NCBI GenBank assembly: GCA_002361775.1
Contig: DETV01000105.1
Coordinates: forward strand, 1 to 64,000
DNA from: Eubacterium sp. UBA3279
GTDB lineage: Bacteria; Bacillota; Clostridia; Lachnospirales; Lachnospiraceae
Direction of reading: 5' to 3'
DNA length: 64,000 nt
Shown: positions 35,087 through 43,417 of the stretch, piece after piece
Position numbering within the stretch: position 1 is the stretch's first letter
How the letters are laid out: each line of letters starts with the position of its first letter
Notes under the pieces: generated by a model
The model's input: the letters and a program-made list of their open reading frames with translations, nothing else
What the model was told of the DNA's origin: nothing
Databases searched by the model: none
Program-made: the position numbers and the translations under genes

Positions 35087-36484
35087 TTATTTACTCTCCA
35101 GTGACTTGGCCAAAGTAGATAAAAGCGCTGCCATCTCCGGATTGGAAAGGACCTTCGCCAGGAGCTCTGCATCCACATTTGTCGGAAGTTCTACTGTCTT
35201 TCCGGCCACATTGGCATGCATGCTCGGATCCAGATTCTTCTTCTCGTAAAAGGCTTGCTCAAAGAGTTCCGCATTTTTTCTGCGATCATCATCAATGATA
35301 TGAGAGTATACATCGGTGACCATATTGATCTGGGAATGACCGGAGTCTCCCTGTACCGCCTTGATGTCACCGCCATTTAACTTCAGCTTGTAGGTAACAC
35401 TGGTATGACGAAGGCTATGGAATACTACCGGCGGAAGATCATGTTCCCTGATCAGGTCATTTAAAGCCTTACGAATAGAAGAAGTACCAATCGGAAGCTC
35501 AAAAGGTGTTGCCATCACCAGATTATAATCCATGTATTCATCTCCCAGAGTTTCCTTGATCTTATCCTGTCCCTTCTTCCATTCCACAAGCATTTCTGCC
35601 ACAGATTTTGGAAGAAAAACTTTACGGATACTGCTCTCTGTCTTTGGTAATTTCAACACACGAACGGTCTTGTTTTTCTTACTCTCCTCCGGAAATACCA
35701 GAATCACATCTTTTCCTCGAAGTTCCTGAATGGCTGCTTTGTCTACTCGCTGCACTTCCTTATCGACATAAATATAAGCCCGGTTCTCCGCAATGGCTTC
35801 CTCTGATATATCCACACAATCCCAGGTAAGCCCAAGCATTTCTCCCATACGAAGAGAACAGGAAAATGCCAGATTAAGAGCCAGCTTCAGGCGATCATCC
35901 TCACAGACTTCCAGTGCATGCATCAAAGTCTCTGCCGTCCAGATTTCACGTTTTGCGCTCTTATACTTTGGAACTGTTGCATAGATCACCGGATTCTTTG
36001 CCATCAACTCCCATTTTACTGCCTGCTGAAAACAATTACGAAGAAGTTTATGAATATCCCGGATCGTTGCCGGAGTTACATACTCTGACTGACGCTTTCC
36101 GGTTGCCGGATTGATCACCGCCGGAGTTCGGAGAAGTCTCTGGTAATATTTTTCGATAAATCTGGTATTGATATTCTCCAGCTTATCTCCTCCAATAATC
36201 GGGATGATATAGTTATTGATCATACTCACATTAGAAGAGTATGTAGACAGAGCTCAGGCCTCTTTCCCATACAAATTAACATACTCCTCCAGCAGCTCCT
36301 TCACTGTCTTACAATGAGGCACGATCATTTGTCCGATATCCGCACGATACTCGACTTCTTTCTTGCGCTTCTTTGCTTCTGACATGGTCTTATAGGTTTC
36401 CCATTTCTGTCTGCGCTTATCGTTTTTATCCTTATAACTATATACGACACAAAATCTGCCTCTTCTCTCAACAATTGATGCCAT
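35087..36484 (-). pseudogene. Tyrosine integrase split by one in-frame TGA
   Basis: A 465-codon Tn916-like phage integrase frame. The N-terminal AP2-like arm-binding domain (MASIVERRGRFCVVYSYKD) starts at 36484 with AAGGAGG. It stops at TGA 36254-36256 after NLYGKEA, and the same frame continues ALSTYSSNVSMINNYIIPIIG through the core-binding and catalytic domains. Catalytic residues are visible: Arg in FSCSLRMGEMLGL, His-x-x-Arg in FHSLRHTSV, His in GDSGHSQ and the Tyr in DVYSHI. Trp is the expected residue at the stop. Either the integrase is dead, or restart at a downstream codon gives a truncated protein lacking arm-binding. Confidence 0.88.
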
Positions 36485-37442
36485 GCTGATCCTCCTTTTT
36501 TCTACTCTGCAGCCAATTTTCAAACGCCTGTCTCGGAATACGAACCGTCTTGCTACTCTGAACTGCTTCAATTTTTCCTTTTTTGATCCACTTATGTACG
36601 GTTGCCGGATTTATTCCTGCCAGAAGCGCAGCTTCCTTTACCGTCAGATATGCATTATTTCCGATATTTTTGGTATGGCCATCACGATCCTGAACCGCTC
36701 TTCTATATGTTTCAATACTGCGATTATCTTCTTTCTTCACCGTTTCCGGTGCCTGCTCCGATACGATATGATATCGATCCTGACTGGCATACCACTCATA
36801 AAAGCTTTTCTTGGTTACTCGTCTTCGACCATCAAACTCAATGGTTTTCAGAATATCCGAGCGATCAATAATGTTATAAACCACGGATCTTGAAACACCC
36901 AACATTCTGGCCATTTCCGGCATTCGCATAGAACCTTCCACTATGTCACGAACCTTCTCACGATCCTCGGCATTGCGGAACCGATTCTGATTCCCGTACC
37001 ACTCATCAAATGCTTCCTTAGGATACCTTTTCCAATAATCCACCAGGATATATTCCACACCGGCTTTCTTCATCTCCTCGTAAACCTGCCATTCAGAAAT
37101 CTGCAGAATTTCTGCAATATCCTTTGGCGAATAAGAATGCTGCTTCAGTTCCAGTCCAGGCTCCTCCCCTGTAACCTTGTGATATTTGATCTGATTAGCA
37201 TACCATTTCTCGAAGCTTTCCAGCTCCACACGCATTTTCCCCAGGATCACTTCTGTCTTGAAAAAATTCTTGTGAACCAGCCAGTATCGGTCCGTCTTCT
37301 TCAAACCCAAGAGCCGTCCCATTTCCGCTACCGACATGTATTTTTTCTCCGGAGAAGGCACCCTTTTGTATGCACTCTGGCTCTCAATCTCTTTCACCAG
37401 TTCGTGAAACTCTTCTTCCTTTGTCAATGGATTGTAATACAA
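36468..37442 (-). CDS. Protein with four tandem excisionase-type HTH repeats
   Basis: A ~324-aa protein made of four MerR/excisionase-like units. Their ends align: SFEKWYANQ, AFDEWYGNQNRF, SFYEWYASQDRY and AFENWLQSRKK, each preceded by a helix pair such as MARMLGVSRSVVYNII or AALLAGINPATVHKWI. The probable start is a TTG (37440-37442) with GGGAGGTGG 6 bases upstream; an ATG nine codons earlier has no such site. It overlaps the integrase start by 17 bases. It probably binds several adjacent sites, perhaps as a recombination directionality or copy-control factor. Confidence 0.75.
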   Translation of the reverse strand: MYYNPLTKEEEFHELVKEIESQSAYKRVPSPEKKYMSVAEMGRLLGLKKTDRYWLVHKNFFKTEVILGKMRVELESFEKWYANQIKYHKVTGEEPGLELKQHSYSPKDIAEILQISEWQVYEEMKKAGVEYILVDYWKRYPKEAFDEWYGNQNRFRNAEDREKVRDIVEGSMRMPEMARMLGVSRSVVYNIIDRSDILKTIEFDGRRRVTKKSFYEWYASQDRYHIVSEQAPETVKKEDNRSIETYRRAVQDRDGHTKNIGNNAYLTVKEAALLAGINPATVHKWIKKGKIEAVQSSKTVRIPRQAFENWLQSRKKEDQHGINC

Positions 37443-37536
37443 TCGCGCCACCTCCCATGGTACTAACATAACTCATCTGCAGAAAAAGCGTTAGGATGTA
37501 CATCTCTTGCCGATAATGCAATCCTAACAGCTCTTT

Positions 37537-37704
37537 CTACTGATTCTTGTCCAGCCACTCATCGAAACTTTTCTTGGAAATGCGGTACTTGCCACCGACC
37601 ATCACCCAACTGAATTCTTTCTTCTTGAGCAGCTCATAGATACACTGTCTGCTTACACCTAAAATTTGCTGCAGCTCCACTACGGAATAACATCTCTTGT
37701 CCAT
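37537..37704 (-). CDS. Excisionase-like HTH protein
   Basis: A 55-aa helix-turn-helix protein: CYSVVELQQILGVSRQ, LLKKKEFSWVMVGGKYRI, then SKKSFDEWLDKNQ. It matches the short excisionases found next to Tn916-family integrases. It is too short for standard ORF cut-offs. It lies 68 bases upstream of the ATG-bounded frame of the four-repeat gene. A decayed relative is at 29150-29310. Confidence 0.82.
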   Translation of the reverse strand: MDKRCYSVVELQQILGVSRQCIYELLKKKEFSWVMVGGKYRISKKSFDEWLDKNQ

Positions 37705-37815
37705 TTCTGAATTCTCGCTTTCTGTATTTCTTAAGAATTAACCTTTTCAGTTACTAAATACAAAAAACGCAGAAAAAGTTTAGGCAATGAAGCAAAAAAG
37801 TTTAAGAAATCTTAT

Positions 37816-38370
37816 TTATCCTTCCAGATACATGGTACGCATCTTTCTGAGGATAGTACCAAGTCTCTGACTGAGAGCTCCTTTTGTGACGCCAAGAATC
37901 TCTGCCACTTCTTTCTATTTCATGACCTCAAAATAGATAGACTCTATGATAAACTGCTCCTGAAGCGTAAGCTTACTGATTTTGTCATGGAGAATTCTGC
38001 TCTCCTCTTTCAAAATCATCAGCTCTTCAAGGCTGAGCTGTGTGTCATCTGCCATATCGGCAACAGAAAGTCCATCGCTGTTAGTGCTGAAGGCACAATC
38101 GAGAATCTCACATCTCTTGGTCTTTCGCTTCCACTTCTTATCCTTCTTTTTTGCAGCATTTTCTTTCTCATTATCAATCTTCAGATCCTGAAGCTCTTCC
38201 ATCTGAAGATCCTCTTCCCTGTAATCCGGTGCCCACTTACGACTGCGATAAATCTCATTTCTATAATCGGCGAACATAGCCATCGCCACTTCCTTGGAGA
38301 TCTCATAGAATACTCCATCAATCTTTGCGTAATATTTTCCTTCGAATTTATATGGATGCTGTACGTACAT
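37816..38370 (-). pseudogene. Sigma-70-like region-4 protein split by one in-frame TAG
   Basis: A 184-codon frame starting at 38370 with AGGAGG. The first part has a basic linker (KKKDKKWKRKTKR) and a helical segment with LTLQEQFIIESIYFE, resembling the start of sigma region 4. TAG at 37915-37917 follows EVMK. The frame continues KEVAEILGVTKGALSQRLGT and ends TILRKMRTMYLEG, a textbook sigma-type recognition helix, before TAA at 37816. Conjugative elements of the Tn916/ICE class often carry such a factor. With the stop, the DNA-binding helix is lost. Confidence 0.8.
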
Positions 38371-38466
38371 CTTCTTTTCCTCCTGAATTTGAAATCTTGT
38401 TCTCGTGTTTCAAATCCAGGAGCGGAGGCGCAGAAAGTATCAAGTTGATGAGTCTCGATAATGAGT

Positions 38467-38501
38467 AAAAAAAGAACAGCCTGCACTATTACAAGCTGTC
38501 C
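38467..38501 (-). terminator. Terminator, second copy of the 29076-29111 element
   Basis: Minus-strand GGACAGC/GCTGTTC hairpin followed by seven T. It lies between the XRE gene (38531-38893) and the sigma-like gene. The shared ACAAGCTGTCC arm shows common descent with the copy 9.4 kb away. Confidence 0.7.
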
Positions 38502-38530
38502 AAAAAAATAAAATTGAACGTCTGTTTAAA

Positions 38531-38893
38531 TTACATTGCCTCTATTATAAAGCAATTCTGATTTCTGCCCTTTCTCTCACAAGCGACCGTCACACACATC
38601 TGCAGATGTTTTGCATATGCCTTAAGTCTATAATACATGGATCCTTGCTCTGGTTGATATTCCCGATTCCCGCAGATAATCTGATCCATGGGAACTTTGA
38701 ATAATTCACTCAGAGCATACACATTATCTATACTCGGAAGACTCCGCCCGTTCAACCAGTGATAAACGGCCTGCTGTGTGGCAAGACCCATATATTTCTG
38801 AACATCCGCAACCGTCAGCCCCAGAGAATTCATGAGACGGCGGATCTGCTTTCCGGTTTTCACTTTATCAATTGTCGGAAACTGCTTCTCCAT
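38531..38893 (-). CDS. XRE-family transcriptional regulator
   Basis: A 120-aa protein. A helix-turn-helix lies at residues ~14-65 (QIRRLMNSLGLTVADVQKYM, then AVYHWLNGRSLPSIDNVYAL). The C-terminus has the low-similarity YYRLKAYAKHLQMCV tail. AAGGAG precedes the ATG. Its first 26 bases overlap the end of the phosphoesterase gene, so the two are co-expressed. Confidence 0.8.
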   Translation of the reverse strand: MEKQFPTIDKVKTGKQIRRLMNSLGLTVADVQKYMGLATQQAVYHWLNGRSLPSIDNVYALSELFKVPMDQIICGNREYQPEQGSMYYRLKAYAKHLQMCVTVACERKGRNQNCFIIEAM

Positions 38894-39455
38894 GCCATTT
38901 CTCCTTTTTCTCTGTTGCTCGGTCTATAGTAATTCTATGAATGCTTGTGATATCAGAAAGAATTCCCCCATTAATCAGCTTGCCAAGACTGACCGGAGTG
39001 TAACCACAGACATTGGCAGCCAGGTTCAAATACTTGCATCCTTCTTTATAGAACTCAATGTTGCTGTGATCGTGACCATGAATGTTGATGCACCAAGGCA
39101 ATCCATATACCGGTTCATGGGAAAGAAGAATTTTTTCTGCAATCAATAATGGACCATCGTAAATCTCATCAAACAATCCTTTATAATCCTTCTTCTTGTC
39201 ATGATTTCCAAGAAGTAAAATCTTCTTTCTTGCCCTAATTTGCTTTACAAAGGAAGCATCACCGACATCACCAAGACAGACAAAGGTATCACTCTTCATG
39301 ACCAACGCATTGATTCTGGCCACTTGTTCCTCTGGCTCAATCCAGCTAGGATCCATCAATTTGCAATCGGAATCCCCAAAATGAGGATCTGATAAAATAT
39401 ATACGGAACCAGTTTCCGACCAATGGCGGAAAGGTTCATATAATGTCAAAATCAC
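38868..39455 (-). CDS. Calcineurin-like metallophosphoesterase
   Basis: A 195-aa protein with the complete metallophosphoesterase motif set: SDPHFGD, GDVGD, GNHD, SHEP and HGHDH. These bind two metals and hydrolyse phosphomono- or diesters. It starts with a GTG at 39455 with AAGGAGA about 8 bases upstream. The substrate is unknown; similar small enzymes on phages and ICEs are sometimes nucleotidases or end-processing enzymes. Confidence 0.85.
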   Translation of the reverse strand: MILTLYEPFRHWSETGSVYILSDPHFGDSDCKLMDPSWIEPEEQVARINALVMKSDTFVCLGDVGDASFVKQIRARKKILLLGNHDKKKDYKGLFDEIYDGPLLIAEKILLSHEPVYGLPWCINIHGHDHSNIEFYKEGCKYLNLAANVCGYTPVSLGKLINGGILSDITSIHRITIDRATEKKEKWHGEAVSDN

Positions 39456-39536
39456 ATAATCATCTCCTTAAGTTGGCAGGGCGGAGCATCTCACTCCTGC
39501 ACCATGCCTGCGTGGGTTGCACCCGCCATAATTATA
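39456..39536. other. GC-rich intergenic segment
   Basis: The stretch ~39481-39528 is about two-thirds G+C, against AT-rich surroundings. It contains GTGCA repeats in both orientations and could fold, but no convincing terminator or open frame is seen. Confidence 0.4.
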
Positions 39537-39797
39537 TCAAAGTTTCGATGTCAGATAATCATAAAGATTTTCTGCCGTGCTGATGTTAATTTCTCGTCCA
39601 TTTTCATAAAGAGTATCTTCCGGCTCTGATTTCCTTCCGAAGTCCATTTTATGAATGAAATAGTCAATCATATCGCCCTTGTCATTAAGGATTGCTTCCA
39701 AAAGTTCAATTACCAACTCATCATGGGAAATGGCTAGCTTGGGTCCATCTATATAATCTGTATTGAACTTACCATGGTATGTATAAAATAAGATCAT
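39537..39797 (-). CDS. Hypothetical protein
   Basis: An 86-aa acidic protein not recognised (YHGKFNTDYIDGPKLAISHD, then a helical LVIELLEAILNDKG). The ATG at 39797 is chosen for a GAGAG site close upstream; an ATG ten codons earlier is possible. It overlaps the end of the preceding gene by ~29 bases, which supports co-translation and real coding. Confidence 0.55.
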   Translation of the reverse strand: MILFYTYHGKFNTDYIDGPKLAISHDELVIELLEAILNDKGDMIDYFIHKMDFGRKSEPEDTLYENGREINISTAENLYDYLTSKL

Positions 39798-40281
39798 TAA
39801 ACTCTCTCGAAAAATCATGTGCTGCATTCAGACATTTCATAATCTCTACGAATCTCTGTTTTGTAATCATTGGATTATTTGACGGATCCATTTTAACCAC
39901 TCGATCAACTGTTTCGAAATGAGTAATTGTCATTGCCTGATCATCCAACTCAAATGTATTACTTCTACAGGTAAAGGAAATCTTATTACCGGAGTGATTA
40001 ATAATGTAGAAATAATCCGGATATAATCTAGTCAAATCAAGCCTGTCATCTTCAATTTTTCCACAATGTACGAGTTCATCTCCCTCACCCCCATAATGAA
40101 AATGTTTTCTGTCAAATGCTGAAACAAACTTTACATAGTCTGATTTTGTAACCAGCTTTCTATTTTTATACTTGTCGATGATTTCCAGTCCATGAGAATA
40201 TGAATGCATATCTCCGTTAAATTCTGTCGATACACAATACTCTCCGCTTATACCTATATAAACGATAATTCCTCTTGTCAT
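39769..40281 (-). CDS. Hypothetical protein
   Basis: A 170-aa protein with no recognised domain. It opens MTRGIIVYIGISGEYCVSTEF and is rich in Asp, His and aromatic residues. The ATG at 40281 has GGAGTGAG upstream. Overlap with the following gene suggests a functional pair. Confidence 0.55.
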   Translation of the reverse strand: MTRGIIVYIGISGEYCVSTEFNGDMHSYSHGLEIIDKYKNRKLVTKSDYVKFVSAFDRKHFHYGGEGDELVHCGKIEDDRLDLTRLYPDYFYIINHSGNKISFTCRSNTFELDDQAMTITHFETVDRVVKMDPSNNPMITKQRFVEIMKCLNAAHDFSREFNDLILYIPW

Positions 40282-40351
40282 CCCTCTCACTCCTTCAAAA
40301 AATAATCATTATTCAGAACTTTCATGGACAGCATTTCCTCCTTCAGTAATT

Positions 40352-41023
40352 TTAGTCCCACAAGGCAAAAAAGTGTTCTTTCATCAAATCCATAACTTCG
40401 TCTTTACAGGCGATTCTGTACTGTTCTAACTTCTTTTCTTCGTCCATGTATTTTTCCGATATTTCTTTGTATTCGGGTAGTTCACTCATAAAGTGGACAG
40501 TTCCACCGCCGCCTCGTTTTCGGTTGGCTTCCAGTTCTTCCGGGGTCTGAAGTTTTTTCCCAAGTACACCATATTTATCTCTGAATTCATCGTGAGCTTT
40601 CATATACTCCTCTTCGTATGAATTCTTTTTAGAGCATGTTTCTTCGTCTGTTTCTCTCCAAAGAAAAATAATACGGTCCAATATCTTATCCCAGACCTCA
40701 TGGCAAGTATCGTTTACAAGAAGCCCATCCTCGTTTGTATAATTCTCTCCAAGATAACCCGGAGAACCGCAACGATGATTTTTCAGATATTCCAGCATGT
40801 CCGGCAGTAATACCTGCAGATATCCATACATATTCCAAATATCCGAATCCGCATATCCTCTGACTATTCTCTGCTTGCTCCACTTGATGCACCTTCTAAT
40901 ATGCTTAACAATTGCCAGCGTTCTGCTTTTTTCTCCCAAACCGCATATTACGAAATCGTGCCTGTTCCATATATTATTTGTGTGTCCTTCCTCGAGGGCC
41001 TTTTTTCTTCTTTTCTTAAGCAT
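40352..41023 (-). CDS. Hypothetical phage/ICE-type protein
   Basis: A 223-aa protein with a very basic start (MLKKRRKKALEEGH), a Trp-rich middle (CIKWSKQRIVRGYADSDIW, then NMYGYLQVLLPDMLEYL) and an acidic C-terminus. The middle part reminds me of small proteins on phages and integrative elements whose function is not known. AGGAGGGATCAG directly before ATG 41023 decides the start; the open frame extends 20 codons further without a site. Confidence 0.6.
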   Translation of the reverse strand: MLKKRRKKALEEGHTNNIWNRHDFVICGLGEKSRTLAIVKHIRRCIKWSKQRIVRGYADSDIWNMYGYLQVLLPDMLEYLKNHRCGSPGYLGENYTNEDGLLVNDTCHEVWDKILDRIIFLWRETDEETCSKKNSYEEEYMKAHDEFRDKYGVLGKKLQTPEELEANRKRGGGGTVHFMSELPEYKEISEKYMDEEKKLEQYRIACKDEVMDLMKEHFFALWD

Positions 41024-41123
41024 CTGATCCCTCCTGAACCCGTACAGTATTTCACAATAATTGCAATACTTTAATCTTATCAACTTCTATTACGGTTGTC
41101 ATTCTACACGTAGTATAATCGAC

Positions 41124-42095
41124 TCACTCCTCCTCATCCTCTGCAAGCAATCTCTTCAGCATATATTCCCTGTTATCCAGGAACATCTTCGTAATCTGAT
41201 AGCTTTCCGTATCCTCATACCGAATCTGTTGGATGTTCCCCTCATCAAAAGAAAAAATATCCGCATCCGGGATAGCAAGCAGAATTGGTGAATGAGTTAC
41301 AATCACGAACTGTGCACCCTTCTGAGCCATCTTCACCAAGTGAATCAATAATGTAAGCTGCCTTTGCGGAGAAAGAGCCGCCTCAGGCTCATCCATGATA
41401 TAGAGTCCCGGCTGATCAGCTCTCTGAATAAAATCCAGAAAGCTTTCTCCATGAGATCTGGCGTGAAGATCCTGCATCTTACCATCATCGTTATACTTAG
41501 TCATCAGCGCAGATGCTACGTTATAAAAACTTTCCGCTCTGAGGAAATAACTCCATTTTGGTTTAGAGACACCTTTTCGAATCCTGATTGCCGAAGCCAG
41601 ATCCGAATAGTCATCATAAGTACTGAATCTATAATTGGCTGTACCACCTTCCGGGTTCAGACCACATGCTACAGCAAATGCCTCCAGCAATGTGGATTTA
41701 CCGGATCCGTTTTCTCCAACAAAAAATGTAATATTACTCTTAAATTCAAAATGGTCAATATTCGCAATCGCCGGAATCTGATACACATAGGAATCCTGTA
41801 ATTCCTCATTCCATCGAATATCAAAACTTCTGATAAATAAATCGTCCAAATCAATTCTCCTATTCTTTTCAATCTGTTTCTGAACATATGCATCACGCTC
41901 ATTCAAAATAGCCAGCATCTCATCGACAATCATCTCCATGCTGCACTTCCCCGTATTTCTAATATACCGAAGCATACGCTCCGCCGTAAAGTCAGTACTC
42001 AGATATTTTGTGATCGCTGTTGCAAATTCTTCGGAGAAATGTACCTTTAAATATCGATATAATTCTCTACTTTTATCTGACAGTTTCTTTCCCAT
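41124..42095 (-). CDS. AAA/ABC-type ATPase with a fused N-terminal domain
   Basis: A 323-aa protein. Residues ~1-75 match the stand-alone protein at 29338-29610. The rest is a compact ABC-like ATPase (AAA_21 type): Walker A FVGENGSGKST (~126-134), signature-like HARSHGESFLDF, Walker B LYIMDEPEAALSP and a switch His in FVIVTHSPILLA. Such ATPases occur in OLD-type and toxin-antitoxin-like systems, but no nuclease domain is attached. It lies 8 bases after the Y-family polymerase and shares its transcript. Confidence 0.8.
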   Translation of the reverse strand: MGKKLSDKSRELYRYLKVHFSEEFATAITKYLSTDFTAERMLRYIRNTGKCSMEMIVDEMLAILNERDAYVQKQIEKNRRIDLDDLFIRSFDIRWNEELQDSYVYQIPAIANIDHFEFKSNITFFVGENGSGKSTLLEAFAVACGLNPEGGTANYRFSTYDDYSDLASAIRIRKGVSKPKWSYFLRAESFYNVASALMTKYNDDGKMQDLHARSHGESFLDFIQRADQPGLYIMDEPEAALSPQRQLTLLIHLVKMAQKGAQFVIVTHSPILLAIPDADIFSFDEGNIQQIRYEDTESYQITKMFLDNREYMLKRLLAEDEEE

Positions 42096-42103
42096 AATCC
42101 TTA

Positions 42104-43234
42104 TTACTCCTCTTCCACCGGAAACGAAGGTTTATATCTCTTGTTTGCGGACTGTGGCACCACGATCTCAAAAAAATAGTAGCTCAGATATCTCAGTGCT
42201 GCCTTCTTCTTTCTGTAAAATGTCGCTCTGCTCATACCAAGCTCGATCATGATATCGACATCCGCAGCCTTTCTGCTTCTGCAGTAGCATCCGTAAAGCA
42301 CATCATAATATTCTTCTCCGAAATTTGGAGTAAAATACTTCACCAGGGTCATAGCCCGGTGAACCATATCACATAATCCATAAATCAGGATCACGTTATT
42401 CATTTCCTTTTTCAGATGTCCAATATGCATACGATAATCATAAGCGTCCAGATCATTTTCCAGATCGCGAGGAGTGGTCATGCTGTTTCCAATGGACTTA
42501 ATTGGAGCCGAATAGCCTTCCGGAGCTACCGGTGACTCATCCCATCCATTTGCAAATGAATGGATCACAAGTCCCATCTTACCAAACTGCTTCATCAGGA
42601 AATCGGGATCCGTACATGCCAGATCACCGATGGTATGAATACCATACTTCGACAAAGTCCTGTTGGTAGATCTTCCGGCATAGAGAAGATCCGATACAGG
42701 CAATTTCCAGATCAGACTCTTATAATTCTCACGATTGAATTCTGTAATCGCATCCGGCTTCTTGTAGTCACTGCCAAGCTTTGCATAAATCTTATTCCAG
42801 GAAATGCCCTCGCTGACCGTAATGCCAAGTTCTTTTTTGACTCTGGCACTGATCTCATTTGCGATTTTACGGCCATCGCCCTTCAAGGAACTACTGTCGG
42901 AAACGTCCAGCCATGCTTCATCACAGCCATACGGTTCAATCTTATCCGTATACTCACCGTAGATTTCCCGAAGCATCGAAGAGAACTTCAGATACAAGTC
43001 CATTCGAGGAGGCACAAAGATCACATCAGGACAAGCCTGCCTGGCCTGCCATAAAGCCATACCCGTTTTTACACCATGCTTCTTCGCGATATAATTTGCC
43101 GTAAGCACAATACCGTGTCTGGCTTCCGGATCTCCGCCAACAGCCAGTGGCTTTCCTGCAAATTCCGGATGATACAACATCTCAACACTGGCATAAAAAC
43201 AATTTGCATCGGAATGGATAATCACACGATCCAT
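42104..43234 (-). CDS. Y-family DNA polymerase core with an atypical C-terminus
   Basis: A 376-aa protein. Residues 1-~255 are a DinB/UmuC-type polymerase: VIIHSDANCFYASVEML with the metal Asp9, GCDEAWLDVSD near 106 with the second Asp/Glu, and the helix-hairpin-helix thumb (KYGIHTIGDLACTDPDFL). At SMTTPRDLENDLDAYDYRMH the sequence leaves the usual little-finger fold and ends in ~115 residues with an HTH-like ELGMSRATFYRKKKAALRYL, as in ArpU-type phage regulators. Start 43234 follows GAAGGTG. A LexA-like box lies 20 bases upstream. Fidelity or recruitment should differ from a normal Pol IV/V. Confidence 0.8.
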   Translation of the reverse strand: MDRVIIHSDANCFYASVEMLYHPEFAGKPLAVGGDPEARHGIVLTANYIAKKHGVKTGMALWQARQACPDVIFVPPRMDLYLKFSSMLREIYGEYTDKIEPYGCDEAWLDVSDSSSLKGDGRKIANEISARVKKELGITVSEGISWNKIYAKLGSDYKKPDAITEFNRENYKSLIWKLPVSDLLYAGRSTNRTLSKYGIHTIGDLACTDPDFLMKQFGKMGLVIHSFANGWDESPVAPEGYSAPIKSIGNSMTTPRDLENDLDAYDYRMHIGHLKKEMNNVILIYGLCDMVHRAMTLVKYFTPNFGEEYYDVLYGCYCRSRKAADVDIMIELGMSRATFYRKKKAALRYLSYYFFEIVVPQSANKRYKPSFPVEEE

Positions 43235-43253
43235 GCGGCACCTTCTTTCTTTT

Positions 43254-43267
43254 CGAATATTTGTTCG
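43254..43267. promoter_or_regulatory. LexA-box-like operator of the polymerase operon
   Basis: CGAATATTTGTTCG is close to the Firmicute SOS box CGAAC-N4-GTTCG, differing in one arm position. It lies 20 bases before the polymerase start. LexA or the divergent LexA-like repressor could bind it. Two CGATTTATA copies at 43292-43300 and 43332-43340 may be further sites. Confidence 0.6.
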
Positions 43268-43352
43268 ATTCGTTATACTGGTAGTATATAGCGATTTATA
43301 CTCGAAGTAAAGACGCAAATGTGCAATATTTCGATTTATAATCTATTTTTAC

Positions 43353-43381
43353 TTGCTTTTGCAAAATAATTGCGTTATAGT
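43353..43381 (+). promoter_or_regulatory. Promoter of the LexA/CI-like repressor
   Basis: TTGCTT (43353-43358) and TATAGT (43376-43381) with a 17-base spacer on the plus strand. Confidence 0.55.
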
Positions 43382-43417
43382 CTATATAGGAATTTAATAC
43401 CCTGGGAGGTGACTGGT

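Noticed and set aside
35087..38370. Stop-codon recoding (selenocysteine or altered code) in the integrase and sigma-like genes
   Set aside because: Core genes in the same window use TGA and TAG as normal stops, no stem-loop of SECIS type was seen, and different stop codons are involved. Simple nonsense mutation is more likely.
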